Shown here: in pieces, positions 1 through 8,731 of the stretch | How the letters are laid out: the number at the start of each line of letters is the position of its first letter | How positions within the stretch are numbered: position 1 is the first letter of the stretch | Source: Actinomycetota bacterium | Lineage (GTDB): Bacteria > Actinomycetota > Thermoleophilia > Miltoncostaeales > Miltoncostaeaceae | Direction of reading: 5' to 3' | NCBI GenBank assembly: GCA_020636905.1 | Contig: JACJWX010000015.1 | Location: 5,606 to 69,605 of the forward strand | Length of the DNA stretch: 64,000 bases | Position numbers and translations under genes: made by a program | Notes under the pieces: generated by a model | Told to the model about the DNA's origin: nothing | Databases searched by the model: none | The model's input: the letters and a program-made list of their open reading frames with translations, nothing else

Positions 1-195
1 CTTGGTGGAGATGACCCGGTAGAGGTCGCGGGCCATGCGCTCCTCGTCGCGCATGAGCTGCAAATCCGCGGCCTCGCTGCTGGTGATCGCCTGCGCGGAC
101 TGCACCGTGGCCCCTCCGGCGATGCCGAGGGCCAGGGTTGCTGCCGCCAGCATCGTCGCGCGGCGCTGGCGTGAAGTGAGTGTGAGGCTGGTCAT
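1..195 (-). CDS. DUF2202 (ferritin-like) secreted protein, 5' end only
   Basis: The first 65 codons are present and the gene runs off the left edge. The start is ATG at 195, preceded by a strong GGAGGAG ribosome site. Residues 1-36 form a signal peptide: Arg-rich n-region, Ala/Leu core, and an AQA-like cleavage site. After it comes LQLMRDEERMARDLYRVI, which matches the opening helix of DUF2202, a ferritin-like four-helix family with a conserved EEKLARD-type motif. The biochemical role of DUF2202 is not established; metal binding is suggested only by the fold. The family call rests on this one helix. Confidence 0.6.
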   Translation of the reverse strand, partial: MTSLTLTSRQRRATMLAAATLALGIAGGATVQSAQAITSSEAADLQLMRDEERMARDLYRVISTK

Positions 196-314
196 TTGTG
201 GGCTCCTCCGAAGGGGTGGCTCGTCCTGCACTCAGAGAACACCCCCACCGTGAAGCCTCCGCGACCGCGAATATGAAACCTTCGTGAAGCACCCTGGCGG
301 GTGCGATCAGGAGC

Positions 315-833
315 TCAGACGCGCGCCCACAGCACGTTGCCCACGCTGATCCGCGTCACACGCCCCCGCCGCATGACGAACACCGTGTTCGAGCGTCCCG
401 GTCGCAGCGCGCCGACGGTGCACCGGCGTCCGCCGGCCAACCCCGAACAGGCGACCGCCCGCAGGCGCGCGCGCAGGCGCCGCTCGCTCGTCCCGACGCC
501 GACGCCGGTTCGCGTCCGGTTCGCGCGTCGCGAGACCGAGGTGGAGATGAGTGCGACCTCCCCGTCGTGGAGCAGAACGGTGAGTCCTCGGTACCCCAGC
601 CGACGGGTCTCGCCGGTCTCATCGCTGACGACGAAACGGGTCACCGGGTCGCCGAGTTCGCGCACCACGCGCTGCTCGCTCCACCCCGGCCGGACGCCCC
701 CCATCGCGTGGTTGGGAATGAGCACCGCCTGCCCCATGGCGGGAAACGCGAGCGTCGCCGCTCCCAGAAGGGTGGCGTGCCACCGGTTCCGCCGCCGGCG
801 GCGGGGTCGAACGCGGTCACCGGACGTGGTCAT
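315..833 (-). CDS. hypothetical secreted protein
   Basis: A 172-residue protein. ATG at 833 is preferred because GGAG lies 6-9 nt upstream; an open frame continues to 908 but lacks a ribosome site. Residues 1-36 are a twin-Arg/poly-Arg n-region followed by an Ala/Leu core ending near GQA, consistent with export. The mature part begins around a PNHAMGGVRPGWSE segment. This resembles small actinobacterial exported proteins in which a short motif precedes a beta-rich domain containing one Cys pair. I do not recognise a named family. It lies divergent from the DUF4405 gene. Confidence 0.55.
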   Translation of the reverse strand: MTTSGDRVRPRRRRRNRWHATLLGAATLAFPAMGQAVLIPNHAMGGVRPGWSEQRVVRELGDPVTRFVVSDETGETRRLGYRGLTVLLHDGEVALISTSVSRRANRTRTGVGVGTSERRLRARLRAVACSGLAGGRRCTVGALRPGRSNTVFVMRRGRVTRISVGNVLWARV

Positions 834-960
834 GGAGGGGCTCCGTTCCCGGGTGGGTCCGCACGAGTGTCCGTCTGAGGGAAAACGCCCGTCAACCGTA
901 TGGGGCACGCGGTCGAGCCGTGTCGGCGATGGCGTACATGGAATTCTCAGGAACCGCCGT

Positions 961-966
961 TAGCAT
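961..966 (+). promoter_or_regulatory. -10 box of a leaderless promoter (TAGCAT)
   Basis: TAGCAT ends 7 nt before GTG at 974. Transcription would start at or next to the GTG, so the mRNA would be leaderless. No Shine-Dalgarno sequence is present before this start. Confidence 0.5.
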
Positions 967-973
967 CGCCCGC

Positions 974-1465
974 GTGCCCGCTTCCCCCGTACGCGCCCGC
1001 GGACGCCTGTCCGGCCTGGCCGCCTTCAACTACGTCCTCGATCTCGCGCTGATCGTGGCCTTCCTCGTCGACTGGAACCTGCGGTTCACCGGTCTGACGG
1101 TGCACGAATGGCTCGGGATCGTGCTGGGCGGGGTGATCTTCCTCCACACGGTGCTGCACTGGGATTGGATCGTGCGCACGGTGCGCCGACTGCTGACCGC
1201 ACATTCACGGCAGCGGTTCACCGCCGCCGTGAACCTGCTGCTGTTCGTCGACATCGTGCTGCTCGTGGCCAGCGGCATCCTCATCTCGCGCGTCGCCGTT
1301 CCCGGGCTGGCCGACTCCGACCAGTTCTGGCGGTGGTTGCACATCAAGACCGCCGAGGTCTCACGGATCTTGCTGGGCGTGCACATCGCACTGAGCTGGC
1401 GATGGCTGTGGGCGATGACCAAACGGACGCTGAGTCGCGCCCCGATTCCGGAGGCGGGGGCGTGA
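974..1465 (+). CDS. DUF4405-like four-helix membrane protein
   Basis: A 163-residue integral membrane protein. Four hydrophobic segments are visible, around residues 15-35, 45-65, 85-110 and 130-150. Conserved His residues (LTVHEWLG, FLHTVLHWDW, WLHIKTAE, GVHIALSWRW) match the DUF4405 pattern, in which paired His residues resemble cytochrome b-type haem ligands. Haem binding here is an inference. GTG 974 is chosen because a TAGCAT box sits 7 nt upstream; an upstream start at 920 has neither a ribosome site nor conserved sequence. The stop overlaps the next gene by GTGA, so the two are translationally coupled. Confidence 0.65.
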   Translation: MPASPVRARGRLSGLAAFNYVLDLALIVAFLVDWNLRFTGLTVHEWLGIVLGGVIFLHTVLHWDWIVRTVRRLLTAHSRQRFTAAVNLLLFVDIVLLVASGILISRVAVPGLADSDQFWRWLHIKTAEVSRILLGVHIALSWRWLWAMTKRTLSRAPIPEAGA

Positions 1466-1830
1466 ACCGGTGGGCCAGGGCGGTGATCGTGGTGGCGGTC
1501 GCCGTCGCCGTGACGGTCGTGGGCGGATTCGTGTGGCGCGACCATCTGCAGGGTCTGGCGGGCCCCGGAGACCGGGGTGCCCCGCGCGGCGACCGGCATC
1601 GGGACGAGTTCCGTCCGCCCCGCGACGACGCGTTCCGGGAGCCGTTCGGCGCACCCGATGGCGAGCACCGACCCGAAGGGCGCGACGGGCGGGGTGGCGA
1701 GTGGTTCAGCGCCCGCGGCCTCGGCGGTTTCGTCGAAGCCGGTATGCCGATGCTGGTGTTCGGCGGCCTGGTGATCGGAGCCGACCAGCTGCTGCGGGTT
1801 CGGCGCCGCCGCCGGCTGCGGGCTCCCTGA
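1462..1830 (+). CDS. small two-helix membrane protein, function unknown
   Basis: A 122-residue protein starting with GTG 1462, which overlaps the DUF4405 stop codon (GTGA), so the two probably form one operon. Residues 6-25 are a Val/Ala-rich transmembrane helix. A long charged linker rich in Arg, Asp and Pro follows (about residues 30-85). A second hydrophobic segment (about 95-112) precedes an RRRRRLR tail. The linker composition suggests a disordered extracytoplasmic loop. No family is recognised. Context suggests an accessory subunit of the membrane protein upstream. Confidence 0.5.
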   Translation: MNRWARAVIVVAVAVAVTVVGGFVWRDHLQGLAGPGDRGAPRGDRHRDEFRPPRDDAFREPFGAPDGEHRPEGRDGRGGEWFSARGLGGFVEAGMPMLVFGGLVIGADQLLRVRRRRRLRAP

Positions 1831-1944
1831 GCACCTGACCTCGGTCGCCGGGTGAACAGGCACCGGTATTCAGGCCGCCGCCCGGCGCTCATGTTGGCGA
1901 ACGGTCGGTACCGACGCCGGCCACAGAGCCAAGGAGCGGATTCC

Positions 1945-2313
1945 ATGCCGACCTACCGCGCCCGTGTCTACACCGGCAACCTCAGCCCCGGCGCGTTCGC
2001 CGGAACCGACGCCAACGTCTACATCACCCTCTACGGCCGGGAACGCTCATCCGACGAGCTGATGCTGGACAACGCCGCCAACAACTTCGAGCAGGGCGCG
2101 GTCGACACGTTCGCCCTCCACCTGGCCGAGCTCGGCGACCTCCAGCGGGTGCGCATCCGGCACGACAACAAGAACCCGTTCCCGGGCTGGTACCTCGATC
2201 GCGTGGAACTGCGAAACGAGGACACCGATCAGGAGTGGACCTTCCCCTGCTACCGGTGGCTCGCACGGGACGAGGACGACGGCGAGATCGAGCGGATGCT
2301 GGATTCCGCCTGA
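1945..2313 (+). CDS. PLAT/LH2 domain protein
   Basis: A 122-residue protein made of one PLAT/LH2 (lipoxygenase homology) beta-sandwich. Typical features appear in order: YRARVYTGNL at the N-terminus, the TDANVYITLYG strand, FEQGAVDTFAL, an IRHDN segment, and WYLDRVEL followed by WTFPCYRWL. PLAT domains mediate protein or lipid contacts and often bind calcium through acidic loops. A stand-alone bacterial copy has no known enzymatic role. No signal peptide is visible. ATG 1945 is preceded by AAGGAG at 1931-1936. Confidence 0.8.
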   Translation: MPTYRARVYTGNLSPGAFAGTDANVYITLYGRERSSDELMLDNAANNFEQGAVDTFALHLAELGDLQRVRIRHDNKNPFPGWYLDRVELRNEDTDQEWTFPCYRWLARDEDDGEIERMLDSA

Positions 2314-2323
2314 CCCCGGATTT

Positions 2324-2370
2324 CCCATCCCGCGCCGTGAACGCCGCCGAGCGGCGGGGCGCGGGATGGG
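2324..2370. terminator. bidirectional hairpin terminator
   Basis: A perfect 13-bp inverted repeat (2324-2336 and 2358-2370) encloses a smaller GC-rich hairpin. It lies between the stops of two convergent genes. There is no T-run. Confidence 0.6.
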
Positions 2371-2377
2371 CCGCCCC

Positions 2378-3431
2378 TCACGCGTCTGCGCCCGCATCCT
2401 GCCCGTGGAACGCGCCACTCGCGCGGGCCGCAAGAGTGATCCGGGCCGCCGTCGCGTCAAGGATCTCGTCCCTCCACGCGGGGGTGAGGGCGTTCGCTGA
2501 CCGAGCGCTGCGCGCCAGGCCGAGTTCACGGCTCGCCTGCTCCGTGTGCCCCTCGGCGAGCAGGATCTCTGCGAGGACCTGGTGGAGCGCGGACGTGCCC
2601 GCCAGGAGGTCGCGCGGCTTCACGTCTTCGAGGCGCGCGGGCCCGCGCCGGATCACCCGACCTGGCGACGATCCCCGCCAACGTGAGTGCCACGGAGGCA
2701 CGTGTGTACCGATGCAGCTGCGGGGTCCGAATCTCGACGAGGCGCGCCTCCGCAGCGGCCAGGTCGCCCCGATCGACATCGCGGGCCGCAGCGAGCACTG
2801 TCATCGACGCCCGCTCAACAGACGTACCGGCGTCGGCGATCGCGCGCTCCAGGCGCTCGCCGGACCAGTCGCAGGGCCGGGTCAGCAGCTGCTCGGCGAT
2901 GAGCGCGAACCGATCGGCTTCGGCTTCGGCGGTGGACCGTCGCGCGAGGCGCAGCAGCCGAAGTCCGTCAGTGGGACCGCCAGCGGTGGCCGCAGGAACC
3001 AGGGCGAATACATTGAGTGCCAGCATCCCTGCCGACGCTGCGTGCCCGATCGCTGCGACGCCGCCACTTCCCCATCGCTCGACGAGAATCCACGCGACCG
3101 CGGCCGCGCCAAACCCGACGACGGGACCGCCGACGACCATGAGCCGCACTCGGTTCACGAGTGCGCGCGCGCTCGACGAAGGGGGCGGAATCATCAGAGC
3201 GGCACCGCCGAACCGGCCCCAGCGGATGCGGAATCCGAAACCCGGTACGTAGAGGGCCGGCCAGCACCAGATTGCACCGATGCGCATGCCGCACGCCCGC
3301 CCAACGAGCGCGTGCCCCAGTTCGTGGGTCAAGACGCCGAGCAGCAGCGCCACGAGAGCCGCAGGAACGAGGAGCGGACCGCTGACGGCGAACAGCAGGA
3401 ACACGACCAGCGCGAGGCCCGCCATTCTCAC
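2378..3431 (-). pseudogene. M50-type membrane metalloprotease with C-terminal helical region, frameshifted
   Basis: From GTG 3431 (or ATG 3425) the frame gives about 240 residues. It has N-terminal membrane helices, the zinc motif HELGH at residues 37-41 and further hydrophobic segments, as in intramembrane site-2-type (M50) peptidases. After SGDPARARA the frame turns into low-complexity Arg/Pro sequence. A neighbouring frame then resumes with RLEDVKPRDLLAG and a TPR-like helical stretch, ending at the stop at 2378. The switch falls in a CG-rich run near 2633-2646, where one extra CG dinucleotide would restore a single protein. This is either a real inactivating mutation or a sequence error. 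The catalytic half is intact. Confidence 0.6.
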
Positions 3432-3578
3432 ACGGTGGACGGCTTCAGGCCCGATGGCCGCGGGTCATGTTCAGGGTTGTATTCCGCCATCTGCGAAAGC
3501 GTATGCCGTGCCATCCGCCACGGTCGAGCCCTGACGGGCGGAGCTCCCCCATCCGGTCCCCACCGAGCGGTGATCCGG

Positions 3579-3584
3579 TATGCT
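3579..3584 (+). promoter_or_regulatory. candidate -10 box upstream of mscS
   Basis: TATGCT at 3579-3584 would place the transcription start near 3590, at the foot of a terminator-like hairpin. It is unusual in this window for a promoter to run straight into a T-tract hairpin. Confidence 0.35.
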
Positions 3585-3591
3585 CCTCAAG

Positions 3592-3617
3592 AACCTCGCG
3601 TTGAGCGGGGTTTTTTT
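3592..3617 (+). terminator. intrinsic terminator or attenuator in the mscS leader
   Basis: An 8-bp stem (AACCTCGC at 3592-3599 with GCGGGGTT at 3605-3612, one G-U pair) has a 5-nt loop and is followed by seven T residues. It is the only classical T-tract terminator I found in the window. It lies about 35 nt before the mscS ribosome site. Confidence 0.6.
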
Positions 3618-3661
3618 GTGCACGAACACTCTCGGGAGGGCGCCCGCTGAGCATTCGAGAC

Positions 3662-4657
3662 ATGCTCGACGTCACGCTGATCAGCACCACCAACATGCGG
3701 GTCACGATCGGGGGCGTGCTGGGCGGGGTGCTCGCGCTCATCGCCGTGACTGCCCTCTCGTGGCTGCTCCGCCGCCAGGTGATGCGCGTGGGGGAGCGGA
3801 ACCCGTCGATGAGCCGGAGCTCGCTCTACACGCTCACGCGGGTGCTCCACTACACCCTGCTGACCTTCGGTGTCCTCTGGGCCATCGACATCGCCGGCAT
3901 CGCCCTGCGTGAGTTCGGGCTCTTCGCGGGCGCGCTCGGCGTCGGCCTCGGCTTCGGCCTCCAGGCCATCTTCAGCAACTTCATCTCCGGCCTGATCCTG
4001 CTGTTCGACCGGTCGCTGAAGGTGGGTGACTTCGTCGATCTTCCGAGCGGAGCGAGCGGCGAGGTCCGCGACATCCGGATCCGGGCCACGCGCATCACCA
4101 CCAATGACAACGTGGACATCCTGGTCCCGAACTCCGAGTTCATCAACGGCAACGTCATCAACTGGACCCACCGGGACGACTCGCGCCGCCTGCACGTACC
4201 GTTCGGAGTCGCCTACGGCACCGACAAGGAACTCGTCAAGCGAGCAGCCCTCGAGGCGGCCGACTCCCAGCCGTTCACGATGCGTGATCACCACGACCGG
4301 CAACCCCAGGTCTGGCTGGTCGAGTTCGGCGAGTCGTCGCTGAACTTCGAACTCGTGGTGTGGCTGACCGCCGCGGCCACCAAGCGCCCGGTGGCGGTGC
4401 AGGCCGCCTACACCTGGGCGCTCCACACCGCGCTCGAATCCCACGGGATCGAGATCCCGTTTCCCCAGCGCGACCTCCACGTGCGCACCGTCACGCCGGC
4501 CGCGGCCGAAGCCCTGCCGGCCGCCGCGGAGGCGCAATCGCCGGCACGCCCGAGCGCCGTCCCCGCCGCCCCATCACACAACGATGCCCAGGCCGACGCG
4601 GAACGGAGCATCGCGCGAGACGATCCCGACGGCGAGGGGGTGCAGGAAGGGGCGTGA
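3662..4657 (+). CDS. mscS: small-conductance mechanosensitive channel (MscS family)
   Basis: A 331-residue MscS-type channel that opens under membrane tension to release solutes during hypo-osmotic shock. Three transmembrane helices occupy about residues 15-115. The pore helix carries the Gly/Ala-rich GALGVGLGFGLQAIFSNF motif, followed by the beta domain (LKVGDFVDL, then VPNSEFINGNVINW). The C-terminal 60 residues are Ala/Pro-rich and probably disordered. ATG 3662 is the conservative start. A CTG at 3647 is in frame and sits 7 nt after GGGAGG (3634-3639), so translation may begin there. A T-tract hairpin precedes the gene. Confidence 0.92.
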   Translation: MLDVTLISTTNMRVTIGGVLGGVLALIAVTALSWLLRRQVMRVGERNPSMSRSSLYTLTRVLHYTLLTFGVLWAIDIAGIALREFGLFAGALGVGLGFGLQAIFSNFISGLILLFDRSLKVGDFVDLPSGASGEVRDIRIRATRITTNDNVDILVPNSEFINGNVINWTHRDDSRRLHVPFGVAYGTDKELVKRAALEAADSQPFTMRDHHDRQPQVWLVEFGESSLNFELVVWLTAAATKRPVAVQAAYTWALHTALESHGIEIPFPQRDLHVRTVTPAAAEALPAAAEAQSPARPSAVPAAPSHNDAQADAERSIARDDPDGEGVQEGA

Positions 4658-4950
4658 CTGTCAGTGTCAACTGTCCCTCATGCCACCCGTATTGCGTTAC
4701 CACGATGCGAGACGTGACTTTGTGAGACTCGGCACGACCGCCGTGGATCGCCTTCGCAGACCTTTTCTGAGCGAGGTTCCCGCGGCCGGAGGTGCGCCAT
4801 CCTCCAAAACCGACCCCCAAGTTGTTTTCCGCACAAACAGTGAATCGGTCGACGGCCTGCGGCAAAGCCCGGAATCGGGGGTTCACAGGCGTCGCGGCCC
4901 GGCTACACTCGCGCCCATTCGCAGGGCAACAACCACCTGGGGGGCAGCAC

Positions 4951-7200
4951 ATGGGGGCGTTCGACGACGAGGTCCGCGAGACCCGTCAGTACATGGACGG
5001 AGGCCGTTTCAAGGAGATCACGCGGCTCTACACCGCGCGACAGGTCGTGGAACAGCGCGGCGTGGTGGAGACCGACTACACGGTGGCGCGTCGTGCCGCC
5101 GAGGACTTCTACGCGCTCCTGCGCGAGCGGTTCGGCCAGAAGCAGTCCATCACCACCTTCGGTCCGTACTCGCCGGGTCAGGCGGTACAGATGAAGCGTG
5201 CCGGCATCGAGGGGATCTACCTCGGTGGATGGGCGACTTCCGCCAAGGGTTCCATGGACGAGGATCCGGGCCCCGACCTCGCGAGCTACCCTCTCAGCCA
5301 GGTTCCGAACGAGGCCGCCGGCCTGGTTCGCGCACTCCTGACCGCGGACCGCAACCAGCGCTACAACCGGTCGCGGATGACCGACGCCGAGCGTGAGGCG
5401 ACCCCCGAGGTCGACTTCCGGCCGTTCATCATCGCCGACGCCGACACCGGCCACGGCGGGGATGCGCACGTGCGCAATCTCGTCCGCCGCTTCGTCGAGG
5501 CCGGCGTTCCCGGCTACCACATCGAGGACCAGAAGCCCGGCGCCAAGAAGTGCGGCCACCAGGGCGGCAAGGTGCTCGTCCCGTCCGACGAGCAGATCAA
5601 GCGGCTCAACGCCGCCCGTCTGCAGCTGGACATCATGGGCGTGCCCGGAATCATCGTGGCGCGTACCGACGCCGAAGCCGCGAACCTCCTCGACGGCTCG
5701 AGCGACGAGCGCGACCAGCCCTTCATCCTGGGCGTGACCAACCGGTCGGTGCCCACCTACCGTGCGGCGTTCATCTCCTCGATGCGCCACCTCAACGCCC
5801 AGGGCGTCGAGGACGTCAACGGCCACCAGCTCTACGCGATCTCCGACGAGGAGTACGCGCACGCCGACGCATGGCTGAAGTCCTCCGGTGTCGGGGCCAA
5901 GATCGAGGAACTCGCCAAGGCCTACCTCGCCAGCGGCAGCAACGCCCCCGAGGACACCCTGAACGCGGTCTCCGACGCCTTCCTGGCCGCCTGGGAGCCC
6001 GAGGCCAAGCTGATGACCCTCGGTGAGGCCATCGCCGACGTCATGGCCTTCCGCGCCGAGGAAGGCGCTGAGTTCGCCATGTCCAGCGACGAGTTGCTCG
6101 AGTTTGCGAGGACCCACGGCTGGTACGCCACGCGTGCCAAGGCCAAGGAGATGGAGCTCGACGTCGAGTGGGATCCGGAGCACTGCCGGAGCCCCGAGGG
6201 CTACTACCAGGTCCAGGGTGGCATCCCGTACGCGGTGGCGAAGTCGCTCGCCGCGGCGCCGTTCGCCGACCTGCTCTGGATGGAGACCAAGACCGCGGAT
6301 CTCAAGGACGCGAAGGAATTCGCTGACGCGATCCATGCCGTGTTCCCCGAGAAGATGATGGCGTACAACCTCTCGCCGTCGTTCAACTGGGACACCACCG
6401 GCATGAACGACGAGGAGATGCGCAACTTCCCGAAGGAACTCGGGAAGATGGGCTTCGTCTTCAACTTCATGACCTACGGCGGCCATCAGATCGACGGTCT
6501 CGCCTCGGAGGAGTTCACGACCGCCCTGCGGCAGGACGGCATGCTCGCGCTCGCCCGCCTGCAGCGGAAGCTGCGTCTGCTCGAGTCGCCCTACCGGACT
6601 CCGCAGAGCCTGGTGGGTGGCCCTCGCGCCGACGCCGCGCTCGCCTCGGCGTCCGGTCAGACCGCGACCACCAAGGCCATGGGCGCCGGTTCCACCCAGG
6701 TGCAGCACCTGGTGCAGACCGAGGTGCCGCCGAAGCTCCTCGAGAGCTGGCTCAGCGACTGGGCCGCGCACAACAACGTGCCCGGTACCCTCAAGGTGCG
6801 CCTCCGCCCGGCCGTCGCCGGGTCGGACGTGCTGGAGCTCGCGATCCAGAGCGACGGCAACAAGCTCGCCAACATCGTGTTCTCCACGCTGGAGGATCGC
6901 CGCGACCGCGTGATCCTGTCGGTGCGCGATCAGAACACCGATGACTCGCTGCGGCGCAAGCGCCTCTCGACGCTGATGCACACGTTCCTCATCCATCGCT
7001 ACAAGGCGGACGAGGTGCACTACCTCACGCCGACCGAGGACAACCGCAACCAGGTCCAGGGGCTCCACGAGCGCGGGCTGTACGACGCGACCACCGACGA
7101 GGTGGGCGCGCTCATCGTCGCGTCGGTGAACCACGCGAGGATCGCCGAGCTGGTCGACCCATCCGGGGTCGCCCTGCAGCAGCTGATCACCTCCGCGTAG
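4951..7200 (+). CDS. aceA: isocitrate lyase, long form
   Basis: A 749-residue enzyme of the glyoxylate shunt that cleaves isocitrate to succinate and glyoxylate. It allows growth on acetate or fatty acids. The catalytic KKCGH motif sits in GAKKCGHQGGKVLVP near residue 196. Other family blocks are FIIADADTGHGG, YHIEDQ, IIVARTDAEAA and YNLSPSFNW. The protein is about 200 residues longer than the usual short form, matching the aceA2/ICL2 type of mycobacteria. The extra C-terminal region (about residue 590 onward) corresponds to the regulatory domain that in M. tuberculosis ICL2 responds to acyl-CoA. ATG 4951 follows a GGGGGG stretch. A TACACT box at about 4903 is a candidate -10. No malate synthase is in the window. 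Confidence 0.93.
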   Translation: MGAFDDEVRETRQYMDGGRFKEITRLYTARQVVEQRGVVETDYTVARRAAEDFYALLRERFGQKQSITTFGPYSPGQAVQMKRAGIEGIYLGGWATSAKGSMDEDPGPDLASYPLSQVPNEAAGLVRALLTADRNQRYNRSRMTDAEREATPEVDFRPFIIADADTGHGGDAHVRNLVRRFVEAGVPGYHIEDQKPGAKKCGHQGGKVLVPSDEQIKRLNAARLQLDIMGVPGIIVARTDAEAANLLDGSSDERDQPFILGVTNRSVPTYRAAFISSMRHLNAQGVEDVNGHQLYAISDEEYAHADAWLKSSGVGAKIEELAKAYLASGSNAPEDTLNAVSDAFLAAWEPEAKLMTLGEAIADVMAFRAEEGAEFAMSSDELLEFARTHGWYATRAKAKEMELDVEWDPEHCRSPEGYYQVQGGIPYAVAKSLAAAPFADLLWMETKTADLKDAKEFADAIHAVFPEKMMAYNLSPSFNWDTTGMNDEEMRNFPKELGKMGFVFNFMTYGGHQIDGLASEEFTTALRQDGMLALARLQRKLRLLESPYRTPQSLVGGPRADAALASASGQTATTKAMGAGSTQVQHLVQTEVPPKLLESWLSDWAAHNNVPGTLKVRLRPAVAGSDVLELAIQSDGNKLANIVFSTLEDRRDRVILSVRDQNTDDSLRRKRLSTLMHTFLIHRYKADEVHYLTPTEDNRNQVQGLHERGLYDATTDEVGALIVASVNHARIAELVDPSGVALQQLITSA

Positions 7201-7231
7201 TCAGCGCCGCCCTCGGGCGACCGGTTGGAAC

Positions 7232-7267
7232 CGATGGCCCCGTCCACACCTGTGGGCGGGGCCATCG
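7232..7267. terminator. strong hairpin after aceA
   Basis: A perfect 11-bp inverted repeat (7232-7242 and 7257-7267) continues inward as a near-complete second stem. There is no T-run. It lies 32 nt after the isocitrate lyase stop. Confidence 0.55.
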
Positions 7268-7304
7268 GCGTTCACGGGCAGCGGCCGACGACGAAGGCCG
7301 GCTG

Positions 7305-7310
7305 TAGCCT
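7305..7310 (+). promoter_or_regulatory. -10 box of a leaderless promoter (TAGCCT)
   Basis: TAGCCT is followed by exactly 6 nt and then GTG 7317. There is no ribosome site. Confidence 0.55.
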
Positions 7311-7316
7311 CACCGC

Positions 7317-8723
7317 GTGACCCGCACCCACCTGCGAGCCGCCCCGGATGCCCCCGAGCCGCTGGTACGTGCGTTCGCGGAGATCCGGGACGAGTTCTCC
7401 ATCCCCGAGGCGTTCCCGGCCGAGGTCCTCGACGAGGCCGACGACATCGTGCGGCGTGGTGCCACGTACCGCGACCATGTCGACCTGCGATCGCTGGCGT
7501 TCGTCACCATCGACCCGGTCGGCAGCATGGACCTCGACCAGGCCATGCACATCGAACGCGACGGCGACGGGTTCGTGATCCGCTACGCCATCGTCGATCT
7601 GGACGCCTGGATCCCCCTCGGCGGCGCGGTCGACACCGAGGCCCGGCGGCGGGGCGTCACCGTCTACACCCCGGACCGGCGCACCCCCCTGTACCCCCCG
7701 GCCCTCTCGGAGGCGGCGGCGAGCCTGCTTCCGGATGGGGACCGCCCGGCGGTCGTCTTCCACATCGCGGTCGCCGCCGACGGCGAGGTCGGCTCGGTGC
7801 GGATGATCCGAGCGGTGATCCGCAGCACGGCGCGCCTCGACTACCGGTCAGGACTGGTGGCGAACCTGCAGGCGGCCGGTGAGGCGCTCGCGGCCGCCGC
7901 CGCTCGACGGGGCGCCGTGCAGATCGACATGCCGGGCCAGGAGGTCGTGCGCACCGACGACACACTCGGGTTCGCCCTCCGGCTCGAGGAACGCGTACCC
8001 CAGGAGGACTGGAACGCCCAGGTCTCCCTCGCCGCGAACGTCGCCGCCGCACGGCTCATGGCCGCGGCGCGGGTCGGCCTGTTCCGGGTCATGGGCGACG
8101 TCGATCCGGTCCGGGCCGCCGGGCTTCGCGCCGCGGCCCGCGCGCTCGGGCTCACGACCTCCGACGACCGCGACGACCTCCGGGCGATCGTGTCCGCGCG
8201 GGGTCCCGCGGATGCCGTCGACCGCATCCGGCAGACGGCGCGGCGCCTGCCCCGCGGAGCCGGATACCTGGCCGAGGACGGACGCGCGACCATTCGTCCG
8301 TGGCACGCGGCGGTCGCGGCGCCGTATGCACACGCCACCGCGCCCATGCGCCGCCTGGCCGACCGCCACGTCCTGGACCTCGCGGTCCGGCTCAGCTCGG
8401 GCGGTGCGCCGCCCCGGGGCACCGCCGGCCTGATGGCCGAACTCCAGGACGTGATGAACACGGCCGAACGCCGCGCGGAACAGGTGGAGGCCGCGGTGGT
8501 CAACCTGGTCGAGGCGATGATGCTGTCGCACCGGGTCGGCGACGTCTTCCCGGCGGTGGTCACCGGGGCCCAGAACGACGGCGCACAGATCCAGCTCCGC
8601 ACTCCCGCGGTGCGGGCGAACCTCAAGGACGTACCGAAACTCGAGCCCGGCGAGACGGTCGAGGTGCGGCTGGAGGAGGCGGATCCCGCCCGTCGGCTGG
8701 TGCGATTCGCGCTGGTTGCCTGA
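7317..8723 (+). CDS. RNB-domain 3'-5' exoribonuclease (RNase II/R family)
   Basis: A 468-residue stand-alone RNB protein. The signature FVTIDPVGSMDLDQAMHIE (about residues 62-80) supplies the acidic metal ligands of the RNase II/R active site. It is followed by YAIVDLDAWI, RRRGVTVYTPDRRTPLYPP and the helix region FRVMGDVDP. Near residues 340-350, ATAPMRRLADRHV matches the conserved AT(S)PLRR(Y/F)xD motif. There are no N-terminal cold-shock domains and only a short S1-like C-terminal part, as in the compact actinobacterial RNB proteins. It probably degrades single-stranded RNA processively. The GTG start fits a leaderless mRNA. Confidence 0.88.
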   Translation: MTRTHLRAAPDAPEPLVRAFAEIRDEFSIPEAFPAEVLDEADDIVRRGATYRDHVDLRSLAFVTIDPVGSMDLDQAMHIERDGDGFVIRYAIVDLDAWIPLGGAVDTEARRRGVTVYTPDRRTPLYPPALSEAAASLLPDGDRPAVVFHIAVAADGEVGSVRMIRAVIRSTARLDYRSGLVANLQAAGEALAAAAARRGAVQIDMPGQEVVRTDDTLGFALRLEERVPQEDWNAQVSLAANVAAARLMAAARVGLFRVMGDVDPVRAAGLRAAARALGLTTSDDRDDLRAIVSARGPADAVDRIRQTARRLPRGAGYLAEDGRATIRPWHAAVAAPYAHATAPMRRLADRHVLDLAVRLSSGGAPPRGTAGLMAELQDVMNTAERRAEQVEAAVVNLVEAMMLSHRVGDVFPAVVTGAQNDGAQIQLRTPAVRANLKDVPKLEPGETVEVRLEEADPARRLVRFALVA

Positions 8724-8731
8724 CACCCCGG

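Noticed and set aside
3440..3660. SRP RNA, 6S RNA or tmRNA in the gap before mscS
   Set aside because: None of their conserved core sequences (for example GGAAGGAAGCAGCC of SRP RNA) is present. Only the terminator hairpin is clear.
4903..7134. A 743-codon open frame on the minus strand opposite isocitrate lyase
   Set aside because: It is Val/Gly/Leu/His-rich with no domain, and it is fully antisense to a clear enzyme. It is a GC-bias shadow.
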